39,220 nt of DNA from Deltaproteobacteria bacterium (GCA_025353585.1 JANXOM010000226.1:1-39220); one strand, 5' to 3'. Positions 23,121-31,653 are shown, numbered from the stretch's first letter. The notes: a model not told the origin generated them from the letters alone. Program-made: numbers and translations.

Positions 23121-24512
23121 TTACTGATTGAAGTCGGAGGTGAGGAAGCCGGTCCAGGTGGCGCCGGTTCGGTGCATCGTGACGGAGGTCGTGTGGCCGA
23201 TGCCGCCGAGGATGCAGGTGAGGCCGGCGATCTGGGAGTTGGTGGCGAAGACCTGCTGGGAGCAGGGCGGCGTGGAGCAGGTGTCGGCGGCCGAGAGCGA
23301 CAGCGACGCCTGGGCCGGGGCCCCGGTGCTCGTCGTCCCCCAGCACTCGACCGAGGCGACGACGCCGAGCGGCGCGGTGGCGAACGTGACGTTGAGCGTG
23401 GTCGCCGTCGCGCCGCGGGTCAGCGCGATCGCGTCGGTCCGCGCGATGACGGAGCCGGCCGTGCCGGTGCTGCTGACCATGCGGCGCACGACGACGCCGC
23501 CGTAGTCGGACAGGTTGCCGGTCGGCGCGTCGGTGGTGCTGGACTCGGTGCCGAGCCGGGCGAGCGCGGATGTCCGCAGGACGCCGCTGATGAACACGCT
23601 CGCGGCCTGCGCGGCGGCGCTCTGGTTTTGAACGTTCGACTCGCAGACGACGTTGCCGTCCGCGCCGACGGAGCTGATCGCCGAGCCGGTGCCGCACGTG
23701 CCCGCGACGCGAGCCTGGATCACGGTGGTGTCGACCGCGAACTTGGTGCTCGCGAGCGTGAGCCCCGTGCCGGCCGTGAACAGCGTGTTCGCGTCGACGG
23801 CGCACGTGACGGCGCCGGCCGCGTCGATCGCCTGGATGTACTTGCCGGCCGTGCACGTGCCGGTCACGCGCGCCTGGATCGCCGCCGTGTCGACGCTGAA
23901 CGTCGTGCCATTGAGCACGAGCCCGCCGCCGGCCGCGAACAACGTGTCGCGATCGACCGCGCAGGTGACGGCGCCGCTCGCGTCGATGCTCTGGATCGTC
24001 GAGCCGCTCGGGCAGCCCGTCGCGATCCGGAGCTGGAAGTCACCGACGGGGTGCGAGGCGAGCTGCGTCGCGTTCGTGGCCGTGGTCGCGGTGGTGGCGG
24101 TCGTGGCCGTCGCGCAGGTGCCCGCGCGCACGGCGTACGGCGCGCTGCCGACCTGGATCCGCGAGCCCGAGGTGACGCCGTCGATCGCGAGTTCGAGGAA
24201 GCGCGGCGAACCGTCGAACACCGTCTGGTCGAGCGGCACCGAGGTGCCGAGCTCGAGAAACAACACGCCATCGACCGGCAGGACGACGCCCGGGTGGGCC
24301 TCGCTCCACTTCGACAGGCCGCCGCTCGCGCTGTCGAACAGGTCGAGCTGGAAGTCGTGCGTGCCGGTGAGCGGGGCGCCACCCTCGGCGAGCCGGGCGA
24401 CGAACGACATCGTCGTCGGAACCGGGCTGTCGGCGCCCGCGACGGAGGCGAGCGAGGTGAAGGCGAAGAGGGCCGCCGCAAGAGGAATCCAGAGCTTCAT
24501 CGCGTGCCTCAT
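23121..24512 (-). CDS. Secreted protein with internal repeats, tail-fibre-like stalk features
   Basis: A 463-aa secreted protein with a signal peptide (MKLWIPLAAALFAFTSLASVAGA, in frame from a second ATG at 24500). The first 130 residues (MSFVARLAEGG, GTHDFQLDLFD, LPVDGVLFLELGT, GSAPYAVRA) match a domain common at the N-terminus of bacterial surface proteins that end in tail-fibre-like stalks. Two and a half repeats of about 50 residues follow (around 170-290), each with IQSIDASGAVTCAVD-like and FSVDTAAIQARV-like phrases, then a beta-rich C-terminal region with pairs of cysteines. Thr/Ala-rich TTATTATTAT near residue 140 is a probable linker. A cell-surface fibre or adhesin is inferred. It overlaps the upstream lipoprotein gene by four bases (ATGA). 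Confidence 0.75.
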   Translation of the reverse strand: MRHAMKLWIPLAAALFAFTSLASVAGADSPVPTTMSFVARLAEGGAPLTGTHDFQLDLFDSASGGLSKWSEAHPGVVLPVDGVLFLELGTSVPLDQTVFDGSPRFLELAIDGVTSGSRIQVGSAPYAVRAGTCATATTATTATTATNATQLASHPVGDFQLRIATGCPSGSTIQSIDASGAVTCAVDRDTLFAAGGGLVLNGTTFSVDTAAIQARVTGTCTAGKYIQAIDAAGAVTCAVDANTLFTAGTGLTLASTKFAVDTTVIQARVAGTCGTGSAISSVGADGNVVCESNVQNQSAAAQAASVFISGVLRTSALARLGTESSTTDAPTGNLSDYGGVVVRRMVSSTGTAGSVIARTDAIALTRGATATTLNVTFATAPLGVVASVECWGTTSTGAPAQASLSLSAADTCSTPPCSQQVFATNSQIAGLTCILGGIGHTTSVTMHRTGATWTGFLTSDFNQ

Positions 24513-24841
24513 GGTGTGACCACCGGTTGTCCGTCGATCGCGAGGGTCCCGGCCGTCAGGTGCGTGGCCTGGGGGCCGGCGCCGAGCTGGATGTCCGCGG
24601 TGATCGGGCCGACGGAGAGCCGCCCCGCGCCGAGGACGAGGTCACGCGCGACGCGCGGCGCGGCGGTCCCGCCATCGCGGCCGGAGCCGGCGTCGCGGCC
24701 GGCGTCGCTGCCCACTCGCGGCGCGTCGATCGCGATCGGCGTGTCCGTCGGGTGCCCGCCATCGCCGGCCGCGCCGCTCGGAGAGAACCCACATCCGGCT
24801 GCGCCGAGCGCGGCCACCACCATCACCCCCCGGAGCGACAT
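24509..24841 (-). CDS. Small lipoprotein coupled to the secreted repeat protein
   Basis: A 110-aa predicted lipoprotein (MSLRGVMVVAALGAAGC, lipobox AAGC). A Gly/Asp/Ser-rich linker of about 40 residues follows, then a short beta-type C-terminal part (LVLGAGRLSVGPITADIQLG). I do not recognise the family. It is coupled at both ends: its ATG shares a base with the stop of the upstream gene (TGATG), and its stop overlaps the start of the downstream gene (ATGA). That makes a three-gene unit that probably assembles one surface structure, but this is inference. Confidence 0.7.
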   Translation of the reverse strand: MSLRGVMVVAALGAAGCGFSPSGAAGDGGHPTDTPIAIDAPRVGSDAGRDAGSGRDGGTAAPRVARDLVLGAGRLSVGPITADIQLGAGPQATHLTAGTLAIDGQPVVTP

Positions 24842-25239
24842 CAGGCGACCAGGGTCTCGTCGAGGTCGAGGTCGCGCACGCTCGCGTCGAGGACGGCCCA
24901 GATCACGGCCGCGATCGTCGTGGCCACCGCGTCCTGCTCGGCGCGCGTGAGCGCGACCGGCAGCTCGTCGATCTGATCGCGGAGCGAGCGCACCATCGCG
25001 CGGTCGCAGCGGCCGCTGCGCACGGCGGCCATGCCGGTCGCGAGCGACGCGTGGTCGAGGCGCAGCTCGCCGAGCGGCGTGCGGCCCGCGAGGACGCGGC
25101 AGGCCAGCGCGAGGCCGGCGGCGAACGCGTCGTTGTCGGGCGAGGCGAGCTCCCGCTCGAGGAGTCGCACCACGGCCGGCTGCCGGATCGCGAGCCAGCT
25201 CACATCGTGGTCAGCGAGGCTCTCCGTGTGGTGGATCAT
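24841..25239 (-). CDS. Hypothetical cytosolic protein, first gene of the three-gene surface-protein unit
   Basis: A 132-aa soluble protein, predicted almost entirely helical, rich in Ala/Leu/Arg/Asp, with no signal peptide and no motif I recognise. Its start is six bases after a TAGGGT box, so it probably opens the operon with the lipoprotein and the secreted repeat protein. Because a small helical cytosolic protein heads a surface-protein operon, a regulatory or chaperone role is possible, but nothing in the sequence proves it. Confidence 0.65.
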   Translation of the reverse strand: MIHHTESLADHDVSWLAIRQPAVVRLLERELASPDNDAFAAGLALACRVLAGRTPLGELRLDHASLATGMAAVRSGRCDRAMVRSLRDQIDELPVALTRAEQDAVATTIAAVIWAVLDASVRDLDLDETLVA

Positions 25240-25245
25240 GGCCCG

Positions 25246-25251
25246 ACCCTA
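25246..25251 (-). promoter_or_regulatory. Putative leaderless -10 box (TAGGGT)
   Basis: On the minus strand TAGGGT, six bases, then the ATG at 25239. It lies within the 67-base gap to the divergent thiolase gene. Confidence 0.45.
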
Positions 25252-25306
25252 GAGAGCCGGGATCCGCGGGGCAAATATTCGGCCATCTGGTAGACATGGA
25301 GCCTCC

Positions 25307-26524
25307 ATGAGCGCCCGCGCCGCCTACCTGATCGATGGTCTCCGCTCCCCGTTCGGCAAGTACGGCGGCGGCCTCTCGCCCGTCCGCGCCGACGACCTCG
25401 GCGGCGCCGTGATCAAGGCGCTCGTCGCGAAGACCGGCATCCCCGCCGACCGGATCGACGAGGTCGTGTTCGGCTGCGCGAACCAGGCCGGCGACGACAA
25501 CCGCAACGTCGCGCGCATGTCCGCTCTCCTCGCGGGCCTGCCCGTCTCGGTGCCCGGCGTCACCGTCAACCGCCTCTGCGGCTCCGGCATGCAGGCGATC
25601 GCCGACGCGGCGCGCCTGATCGCCAACGGCGAGGCCGACCTCGTCATCGCCGGCGGCGTCGAGCACATGACCCGCGCGCCGTACGTGATGGGCAAGCCGA
25701 CCGAGGCGTTCGCCCGCGGCAACCCGCCGATGTTCGACACCACGCTCGGGTGGCGCTTCGTGAACCCGAAGATGACCGAGTTGCACGGCACGATCTCGAT
25801 GGGCGAGACGGCGGAGAAGGTCGCGGTGAAGTGCGGCGTCACCCGCGAGGCGCAGGACCGGTTCGCGCTCCTCTCGCAGCAGCGCGCCGGCAAGGCGATC
25901 GCCTCGGGCCGCGCGGCCCAGGAGATCACGCCCGTCCAGACCGGCACCGACAAGAAGACGGGCGCCGCGATCCTGCTCACCGCCGACGAGCAGCCGCGCG
26001 TGGACACCACGCCGGAGCAGCTGGCGAAGCTGAAGCCCGCGTTCACGAAGGACCCCGGCGGGAGCGTCACGGCCGGCAACTCCTCGGGCCTCAACGACGG
26101 CGCGGCGTGCGTGCTCCTCGCGAGCGAGCAGGCGATGAAGGAGCTCGGGCTGACGCCGAAGGCGCGCTACATCACCGGCGCCGCGGCCGGCGTGGAGCCG
26201 AGCTACATGGGCCTCGGGCCGATCCCGGCCGCGAAGAAGGCCCTCGCGCGGGCGGGGCTCGCGGCGTCGAAGATCGACCTGGCCGAGCTGAACGAGGCGT
26301 TCGCCGCGCAAGCTTTGCCGTGCATCGAGCAGATCGGCCTCGACCCGGAGCGCGTCAACGTCAATGGCGGCGCGATCGCGTGGGGGCACCCCCTCGGCGC
26401 GTCCGGTGCGCGCATCGTGCTGACCCTGATGCTCGAGCTGCAGCAGAGGTCGGGCCAATTTGGCCTCGCCTCGATGTGCATCGGCGTCGGCCAGGGGATC
26501 GCTGTTGTTATCGAGCGAGCCTAG
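25307..26524 (+). CDS. Thiolase (acetyl-CoA/3-oxoadipyl-CoA acyltransferase family)
   Basis: A 405-aa thiolase that would cleave a 3-oxoacyl-CoA with CoA, or run the reverse condensation. Catalytic residues are Cys91 in NRLCGSGMQ, His361 in GGAIAWGHPLGASGAR and Cys391 in SMCIGVGQG. The N-terminal half (EVVFGCANQAGDDNRNVARM, LLAGLPVSVPG, then DTTLGWRFVNPKM and GETAEKVA) is closer to the PcaF/PaaJ group that acts on 3-oxoadipyl-CoA than to typical acetoacetyl-CoA thiolases. No ring-cleavage or beta-oxidation genes accompany it, so the substrate is undecided. The start ATG at 25307 gives the usual N-terminus. The next gene is 71 bases downstream. Confidence 0.92.
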   Translation: MSARAAYLIDGLRSPFGKYGGGLSPVRADDLGGAVIKALVAKTGIPADRIDEVVFGCANQAGDDNRNVARMSALLAGLPVSVPGVTVNRLCGSGMQAIADAARLIANGEADLVIAGGVEHMTRAPYVMGKPTEAFARGNPPMFDTTLGWRFVNPKMTELHGTISMGETAEKVAVKCGVTREAQDRFALLSQQRAGKAIASGRAAQEITPVQTGTDKKTGAAILLTADEQPRVDTTPEQLAKLKPAFTKDPGGSVTAGNSSGLNDGAACVLLASEQAMKELGLTPKARYITGAAAGVEPSYMGLGPIPAAKKALARAGLAASKIDLAELNEAFAAQALPCIEQIGLDPERVNVNGGAIAWGHPLGASGARIVLTLMLELQQRSGQFGLASMCIGVGQGIAVVIERA

Positions 26525-26595
26525 TTTTTGGCGGCTTTGCGCGGCGACTCTGTGAGACAAAACCAGCTCGTCGCGGTGGGGCGGCGGGGTTTCGT

Positions 26596-29500
26596 ATGAG
26601 CAGTGTCCAGGACCAGGTCTCCAAGAGCTTGAAGCTCGTCGGGCGCGTGCTCGGCGACAAGTTCAAGCTCACCGCGTGCATTGGCATCGGCGGCAGCGGC
26701 GCCGTGTACAAGGCCGAGCAACTGGCCCTCGGTCGCACGATCGCGGTGAAGATCCTCTCCGAGGACCTCAGCGCGGACTCGCGCATGGTCAAGCGGTTCC
26801 GCGACGAGGCCACCTCCGCGTCACGCCTCAACCATCCGAACTGCGTCTCCATCATCGACTACGGCCAGGCGTCCGACGGCCTCCTCTATCTCGCGATGGA
26901 GTACGTCAAGGGCCCGACGCTGACGCAGCTCCTCGTCAACGAAAACCCGCTGCCGGTCGATCGCGTCATCGACATCGTCGCGCAATCGCTCGCCGGCATC
27001 GAGGAAGCGCACCTCGGCGGCGTCGTGCACGCCGACCTCAAGGCCGATAACATCATCCTCGACCAGCGACGGGCCGGCCTCGACATCGTCAAGATCGTCG
27101 ACTTCGGCATCGCGCGGCTCGTCACCGGCGTCGCGCGCGACAGCGAAGACCGGTCGATCAGCGGCACGCCGGAGTACATGGCGCCGGAGGTCATCAGCGG
27201 GGCACCGCCGAGCTTCGCGTCGGATATTTACGCCGTCGGCATCATCTTGTACGAGCTGCTCGCGTACAAGACGCCGTTCTTCGCCGGCTCGACCACCGAG
27301 ATCCTCGCGAACCACCTCAAGGCCGTGCCGCCGGTGCTCTCGACGCGCCGCGACTCGGTGCCGAAGGAGCTCGACGCGATCGTCTCGCGCGCCCTCGCCA
27401 AGCACCCGGCGGATCGGTACGCGAGCGCGATGGACATGCGGGCGGCGCTGCTCCGCGTCCGCCCGAAGATCGCGGTGGTCGCGCCCGCCGCCGATCGCTG
27501 CGCCGCGTGCGGCGCCGAGTGCGCGCCGCGCTTCAAGTTCTGCGCGGAGTGCGGCGCCCCGCGGGGCCGCGTCTCCAAGACGTTCGAGATCACGAGCCCG
27601 CCGCCGCAGCTCGCCGACGTCCTGCCGCTACCGTTCTCGGGCCGCCACGCCGAGATGGTGCAGCTGCTCGCGCACTTCCGTCGCGCGCCGGGCCCGACGG
27701 CCGGCCTGCTCGTGATGGGCACCGAGGGCTCGGGCCGCAGCTCGCTGCTCCGCGCCGCGTACGCGCAGCTCGCGAGCGATGGCGGCGTGATCTATCAGGT
27801 CGGCCCCGACCCGAGCGGCCTCGCCGCGCCGTACTACCCGATCCGCTCGCTGCTCGCCGCGATCCTCCAGCTGCCGCCGGTATCGAGCGAGGTCGAGCTC
27901 CGCGACGCCGTGCTCGACGTCGGGCTCAACGAGCGCGACCTCCCGGGGATCGCCCAGCTGTTCGGCCACCCGACCTCGCTCCTCGAGCTCGAGCCGCCCG
28001 TCCGCCGCCGCGAGATGGTGTGGTCGGCGCTGCGGGCGCTCGAGCGGGCGGCCGCCGCCGGCCCGGTCGCCATCGTGTGCGAGGAGATCGACCGGTTCGA
28101 CCACCCGAGCCTCGAGATCCTCCGGCGCGCCACCGAGGTCGGCGAGCTCGCGCTGCCCCCGTTCGTGATGACGGCGCAGACCGCGTTCGGCGCGCAGTGG
28201 CCGGCGACCGTGCCGCGGCTCGAGGTCGGCGCGCTCGATGCCGGCGATCTCGCGAGCATCGTCGACGAGCTCCAGGCGGCCGGCGTCCGCGGCTTGCCGT
28301 CCGTGCAGCAGCTGTTCGAGACCACGCGCGCGTACCCGGGTCACCTCGAGCACGTCGTGCGCTACCTGCTCGAGGGCGGTCGCGCCGAGGATACGGTCGG
28401 CTCCTTGCCGGATCTCGTGGCCGCGCGTCTGTCGATCTTGCCGAAGTCAACGATGGACGTCCTGCAGGCCGCCGCCGTGCTCGGCACCGAGCCGCAGCTC
28501 GACCACCTGCGCATGATGATGACCTCCGCCGAGCTCGAGCCCGCGCTCGCGGACGCCGAGGCCCACGGCCTCCTCGGTCTCGACCCGTCGGGCGAGCTCG
28601 TCTTCAAGAGCCGCCTCGTGCGCGACGTCGTCTACGACGCCACGCCGGCCGACGTGCGCCGGTCGCTCCACGCCGCCGCCGCGACGGCCGTCCAGGCGCT
28701 CTCGCCGGACGTCGGGCTCCTCGGCCACCACCACGATCTCGCGGGCCACGCGGTCGACGCCGTCCGCATGCTGCGCAAGGCGGGCGACTACGCCGCCGAG
28801 CAGCTCGACGACGCCGGCGCCGGTCAGTACTACTACCGCGCGCTGGTCGCGGTGCGGCAGGTCGTACACCTCGGCGACGACGACGGCGCGGCCGAGCCAT
28901 CGTTCGTGTCGATGTCCGTGAAGCTCGCCGAGGTGCTGCGGACGCGCGGCGAGACGGCCCTCGCCCGCGGCATCCTCGCCGAGGCGCGCGATTGGTCGAG
29001 CGCGCCCTACCTCGTGGCGATGGTCGATCGCGCGAGCGCGGCCATCGCGCTGTCCGAGGGCGATACGGAAGGTGCGATCGCGGCGCTCCGGCGCGGCGTC
29101 GGCCGGGCGATCGGCTCGGGCGACATGAACCTCGTGTGCGAGCTCTACCTCGACCTGTCGACGGCGCTCTTGCGCGCCGGCAACTCGGAGGGCGCGAACC
29201 GCGAGCTCGTCGAGTGCATCGACCTCGTCACGCTCGGCGAGGGCTTCTCGGCGATCGATGGCCCCGAGTCGTTCTGGCGGATCCTGCGCGCGCAGGCCCA
29301 GATCATCGATAGCGCCGGCGACGCGTATCGCGCGCTCCGGCTCGCCGAGGCGGCGCTCCTCCATGCGCAGCGCGTGAAGTCGCGGCTCGGCGCGGCCCGC
29401 GTGCAGCAGCTCCTCGCGCAGCTCTGCGACAAGGCGGGCCTCGGCGGCAAGGCGGACCGCTATCGGTCCGCCGCGATCACGGAGATGCGCTCGCTGGGCG

Positions 29501-29682
29501 ACCGCCGGGCCACCGCGGAGCTGCTTCTCAGCGACACGCCGCGCGCGGCCGTCGTGGTGCCGGGCAGGCTCTCGGCACAGATGTCCGACGCCATGCAGCT
29601 GACCAAGGAGATCGGCTGGGCCGAGGGTCACGAGCGCGCGAAGCGGAAGTCGAACCCGCCGCCCAGCAGCGACGGCACCTAG
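26596..29682 (+). CDS. Ser/Thr kinase fused to a zinc ribbon, ATPase-like module and helical repeats
   Basis: A 1028-aa multidomain protein. Residues about 20-285 are a Hanks-type kinase (GIGGSGAVYKAEQ, AVKIL, VHADLKADN at 144-152 and DFGIA at 169). The catalytic loop is HAD, so the Arg of HRD is replaced, but the catalytic Asp147 and Lys149 remain. Residues 302-319 are a zinc ribbon (CAACG, CAECG). An ATPase-like module follows with a deviant P-loop GTEGSGRSS at 375-383, where Lys is Arg381, and a Walker-B-like IVCEEID in which the usual Asp is Glu. The C-terminal 350 residues are helical repeats of TPR type, as in LuxR/MalT-like signalling proteins. Such kinase-ATPase-TPR fusions are common in myxobacteria. 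It is cytosolic; the partner is unknown. Confidence 0.9.
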   Translation: MSSVQDQVSKSLKLVGRVLGDKFKLTACIGIGGSGAVYKAEQLALGRTIAVKILSEDLSADSRMVKRFRDEATSASRLNHPNCVSIIDYGQASDGLLYLAMEYVKGPTLTQLLVNENPLPVDRVIDIVAQSLAGIEEAHLGGVVHADLKADNIILDQRRAGLDIVKIVDFGIARLVTGVARDSEDRSISGTPEYMAPEVISGAPPSFASDIYAVGIILYELLAYKTPFFAGSTTEILANHLKAVPPVLSTRRDSVPKELDAIVSRALAKHPADRYASAMDMRAALLRVRPKIAVVAPAADRCAACGAECAPRFKFCAECGAPRGRVSKTFEITSPPPQLADVLPLPFSGRHAEMVQLLAHFRRAPGPTAGLLVMGTEGSGRSSLLRAAYAQLASDGGVIYQVGPDPSGLAAPYYPIRSLLAAILQLPPVSSEVELRDAVLDVGLNERDLPGIAQLFGHPTSLLELEPPVRRREMVWSALRALERAAAAGPVAIVCEEIDRFDHPSLEILRRATEVGELALPPFVMTAQTAFGAQWPATVPRLEVGALDAGDLASIVDELQAAGVRGLPSVQQLFETTRAYPGHLEHVVRYLLEGGRAEDTVGSLPDLVAARLSILPKSTMDVLQAAAVLGTEPQLDHLRMMMTSAELEPALADAEAHGLLGLDPSGELVFKSRLVRDVVYDATPADVRRSLHAAAATAVQALSPDVGLLGHHHDLAGHAVDAVRMLRKAGDYAAEQLDDAGAGQYYYRALVAVRQVVHLGDDDGAAEPSFVSMSVKLAEVLRTRGETALARGILAEARDWSSAPYLVAMVDRASAAIALSEGDTEGAIAALRRGVGRAIGSGDMNLVCELYLDLSTALLRAGNSEGANRELVECIDLVTLGEGFSAIDGPESFWRILRAQAQIIDSAGDAYRALRLAEAALLHAQRVKSRLGAARVQQLLAQLCDKAGLGGKADRYRSAAITEMRSLGDRRATAELLLSDTPRAAVVVPGRLSAQMSDAMQLTKEIGWAEGHERAKRKSNPPPSSDGT

Positions 29683-29831
29683 CGCAGCCGGCGGTACATC
29701 GATCGGCTCGAGGCGCCCGAGGCGCCCGCTCACCCGGCGGGCTCCGACGCCGGCGAGCGGTTCTGGAGCGCGTTCTCGCGTCCAGGCGGTTCAAAATTCC
29801 GTTCGTACCGCATTGCTCGTGTGATGTGGGG

Positions 29832-29837
29832 TACGCT
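29832..29837 (+). promoter_or_regulatory. Putative leaderless -10 box (TACGCT) before the receiver gene
   Basis: TACGCT, six bases (CCGCGC), then GTG at 29844, identical in hexamer and spacing to 17311 and 19646. It supports the GTG as the true start of the receiver protein. Confidence 0.5.
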
Positions 29838-29843
29838 CCGCGC

Positions 29844-30269
29844 GTGGGTAGTATCCTCGTCGTCGAAGGCGATCCTGAAACGCGTGGGGCGTGGACGGCG
29901 GCGCTCGAGGACGCCGGGCACGAGGTCATCACCGCCCGCGGGGCGCGGGATGCGCTGCCGCTCCTCCGCGAAGGCGGGATCGGCGCGGTCGTGATCGATA
30001 CGTACGATCCGCGCGTGGGCATCGTCGAGCTCGCGCGCGCGATCGAGGCGCTGCCGGACGCGGCGCCGATCGTTCTCGTCTCGGGCTCGCCAAGCGCGCC
30101 CGAGATCTCGGCGCGCATCGGCGCCGCCGCGTTCCTGCCAAAGCCGTGTGATCCGGAGGAGGTGGTCGCGGCGGTCGCGAAGCTGTTCGGTCAGCTGCGC
30201 CCGGTGCTGGTGGTCGAGGACGAGCCGACCGGACCGGCCCCCGGTCGCCCCGTGAGCGACTTCTCGTGA
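29844..30269 (+). CDS. Stand-alone response-regulator receiver-like protein
   Basis: A 141-aa protein formed by one receiver domain plus a short Pro-rich tail. The phosphoacceptor is Asp52 (VVIDTYDP), the switch residue Ser80 (LVSGS) and the conserved lysine Lys100 (FLPKPCDP). The N-terminal acidic pair is weakened: the usual Asp-Asp is Glu8-Gly9 with Asp10 following (LVVEGDPETR), so Mg2+ binding may be reduced. There is no output domain; it could be a phosphate relay or protein-binding switch. The GTG start at 29844 is chosen from the motif at the N-terminus and the box upstream. It precedes the AI-2E-family permease gene by four bases, suggesting co-expression, and lies 161 bases after the kinase-ATPase gene. 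Confidence 0.85.
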   Translation: MGSILVVEGDPETRGAWTAALEDAGHEVITARGARDALPLLREGGIGAVVIDTYDPRVGIVELARAIEALPDAAPIVLVSGSPSAPEISARIGAAAFLPKPCDPEEVVAAVAKLFGQLRPVLVVEDEPTGPAPGRPVSDFS

Positions 30270-30273
30270 CGAT

Positions 30274-31503
30274 GTGAGCGCGGGGAGCCCCGAGCCCGAG
30301 CCCGAGCGCCGCACCCTGCGGATCGAGATCGCGCCTCGCACGCTCCTCTACGTCACGCTCACCGTCTTCGGCATCTGGATCGTCTGGCAGCTCTGGACCG
30401 TCGTCGTCGTGGTGACGGTGGCGCTCGTGCTGGTCGGCACGCTCGATCCGATGGTCGCGTGGCTCGAGCGGCGCGGCCTGCGGCGCGGCTGGGCGCTCGC
30501 GCTGGTGTTCACCGCGCTCACGGCCGGGTTCGTGGGCATCCTGCTGCTCTCGGTCCCGCCACTCCTGACCGAGCTGCAGCAGATCGTCGAGGGCCTGCCG
30601 AAGAACCGCGACAAGCTCGTCGGGGTCTTGAGCTCGCACAAGTGGTCGCAGCCGTTCGTCAAGGAGGTCAAGGACCTGCCGATCAACGACGTCGTCGTGC
30701 GGCTGGCGGGCTATTCGTTCGACCTGCTCGGGGTCCTCGGCTACGGCGTCACGACGCTGTTCCTCGCGATCTACCTGCTCGCGGATCCCCGGCACGCGAA
30801 GGGCCTCCTGTACGCGATCGTGCCGCGGCATCACCACGTGAAGCTCGCGCGCATCCTGCTGGAGCTGAAGGTGATCGTCGGCGGCTACATGCGCGGCCAG
30901 GTGATCACGTCGGTCGCGATCACGGTGTTCATGTTCGCGCTGATGACGGCGATGCGCGTCGACAACGCGCTCTCGATCGCGATCTTCGCCGGGATGACCG
31001 ACATCATCCCGTTCGTCGGCGGCTACGTCGCGACCGCGCCGACCGTCGCGGCGGTCTCCGAGCGCGGCGCGCTGACGATGCTGGCGGTCTTCGGCGTGGG
31101 GATGCTCTACCAGGAGTTCGAGAGCCGGATCCTGGTGCCGCGCGTGTACGGCCGCGTGCTGCGCCTCTCGCCGGCGCTCGTGCTGATCGCGCTCCTGATC
31201 GGCGGCACGCTGCTGGGCGTGCTGGGCGCGCTGCTGGCGCTGCCGATCGCGGCCGGCATGCAGATGCTGGTGCGCCAGCTGCGCGTCGATCTGCCCGGCC
31301 AGCCGGACCTCGAGCTCGAGCGCAAGCGCGACGAGCGCGCCGAGGACCTGTACGAGAAGCTGACGGCGGGCACCCAGGCCGCGGACGCGCAGGTCATCGC
31401 GGGCGAGCTCGCGCAGAAGATCAAACAGACCGAGCACGATGGCGGCAGCCTGACGGCCGAGATGCCGGCCATCATGGCCGAGCTCGAGGAGAAGAAGAGC
31501 TAG
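30274..31503 (+). CDS. AI-2E-family (UPF0118/DUF20) transporter
   Basis: A 409-aa polytopic membrane protein of the AI-2E transporter family, whose members export small molecules or ions; only a few have known substrates. About eight hydrophobic segments are visible: two near residues 20-60 (LYVTLTVFGIWIVW, VVVVTVALVLVG), one at 75-95, one near 150-165, and a cluster from 205 to 325. GMTDIIPFVGGYVATAPTV and VLLIGGTLLGVLGALLALP are typical family motifs. The last 75 residues are charged and cytosolic. The gene is probably expressed with the upstream receiver protein (four-base gap). The substrate is unknown. Confidence 0.92.
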   Translation: MSAGSPEPEPERRTLRIEIAPRTLLYVTLTVFGIWIVWQLWTVVVVVTVALVLVGTLDPMVAWLERRGLRRGWALALVFTALTAGFVGILLLSVPPLLTELQQIVEGLPKNRDKLVGVLSSHKWSQPFVKEVKDLPINDVVVRLAGYSFDLLGVLGYGVTTLFLAIYLLADPRHAKGLLYAIVPRHHHVKLARILLELKVIVGGYMRGQVITSVAITVFMFALMTAMRVDNALSIAIFAGMTDIIPFVGGYVATAPTVAAVSERGALTMLAVFGVGMLYQEFESRILVPRVYGRVLRLSPALVLIALLIGGTLLGVLGALLALPIAAGMQMLVRQLRVDLPGQPDLELERKRDERAEDLYEKLTAGTQAADAQVIAGELAQKIKQTEHDGGSLTAEMPAIMAELEEKKS

Positions 31504-31520
31504 CTCCCTCGCTCAGCTCA

Positions 31521-31636
31521 ACCGCCAAGCCGCCACGAGCGCCAAGTTAGAGCCCAGGTCGGAGGGGTGAGGGCGAAGCCCCAGAGGCTCTGGCTCGGCG
31601 CTGGCGCTGGCTTGGCGCTCGTGGCGGCTTGGCGGT
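31521..31636. repeat. 116-bp element with 26-bp perfect inverted repeats
   Basis: The arms at 31521-31546 and 31611-31636 are exact reverse complements over 26 bases (left arm starts ACCGCCAAGC, right arm starts CTTGGCGCTC). The 64-base interior also pairs: AGAGCC (31549-31554) with GGCTCT (31586-31591), and GGGC-GAA-GCCC (31571-31581) as an apical hairpin. It lies between convergent genes. It encodes nothing and has no T-tract. A transcript from either side would fold into one long hairpin. Confidence 0.9.
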
Positions 31637-31653
31637 ATCCGGGAGCGCGAGCG

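Noticed and set aside
24509..25239. Toxin-antitoxin pair
   Set aside because: One product is a lipoprotein and the other an unrecognised helical protein, and both are in an operon with a secreted protein. Nothing matches a known toxin family.
31521..31636. Terminal inverted repeats of an insertion sequence
   Set aside because: The interior is 64 bases with no open frame. At most it could be a non-autonomous element, recorded as a repeat instead.
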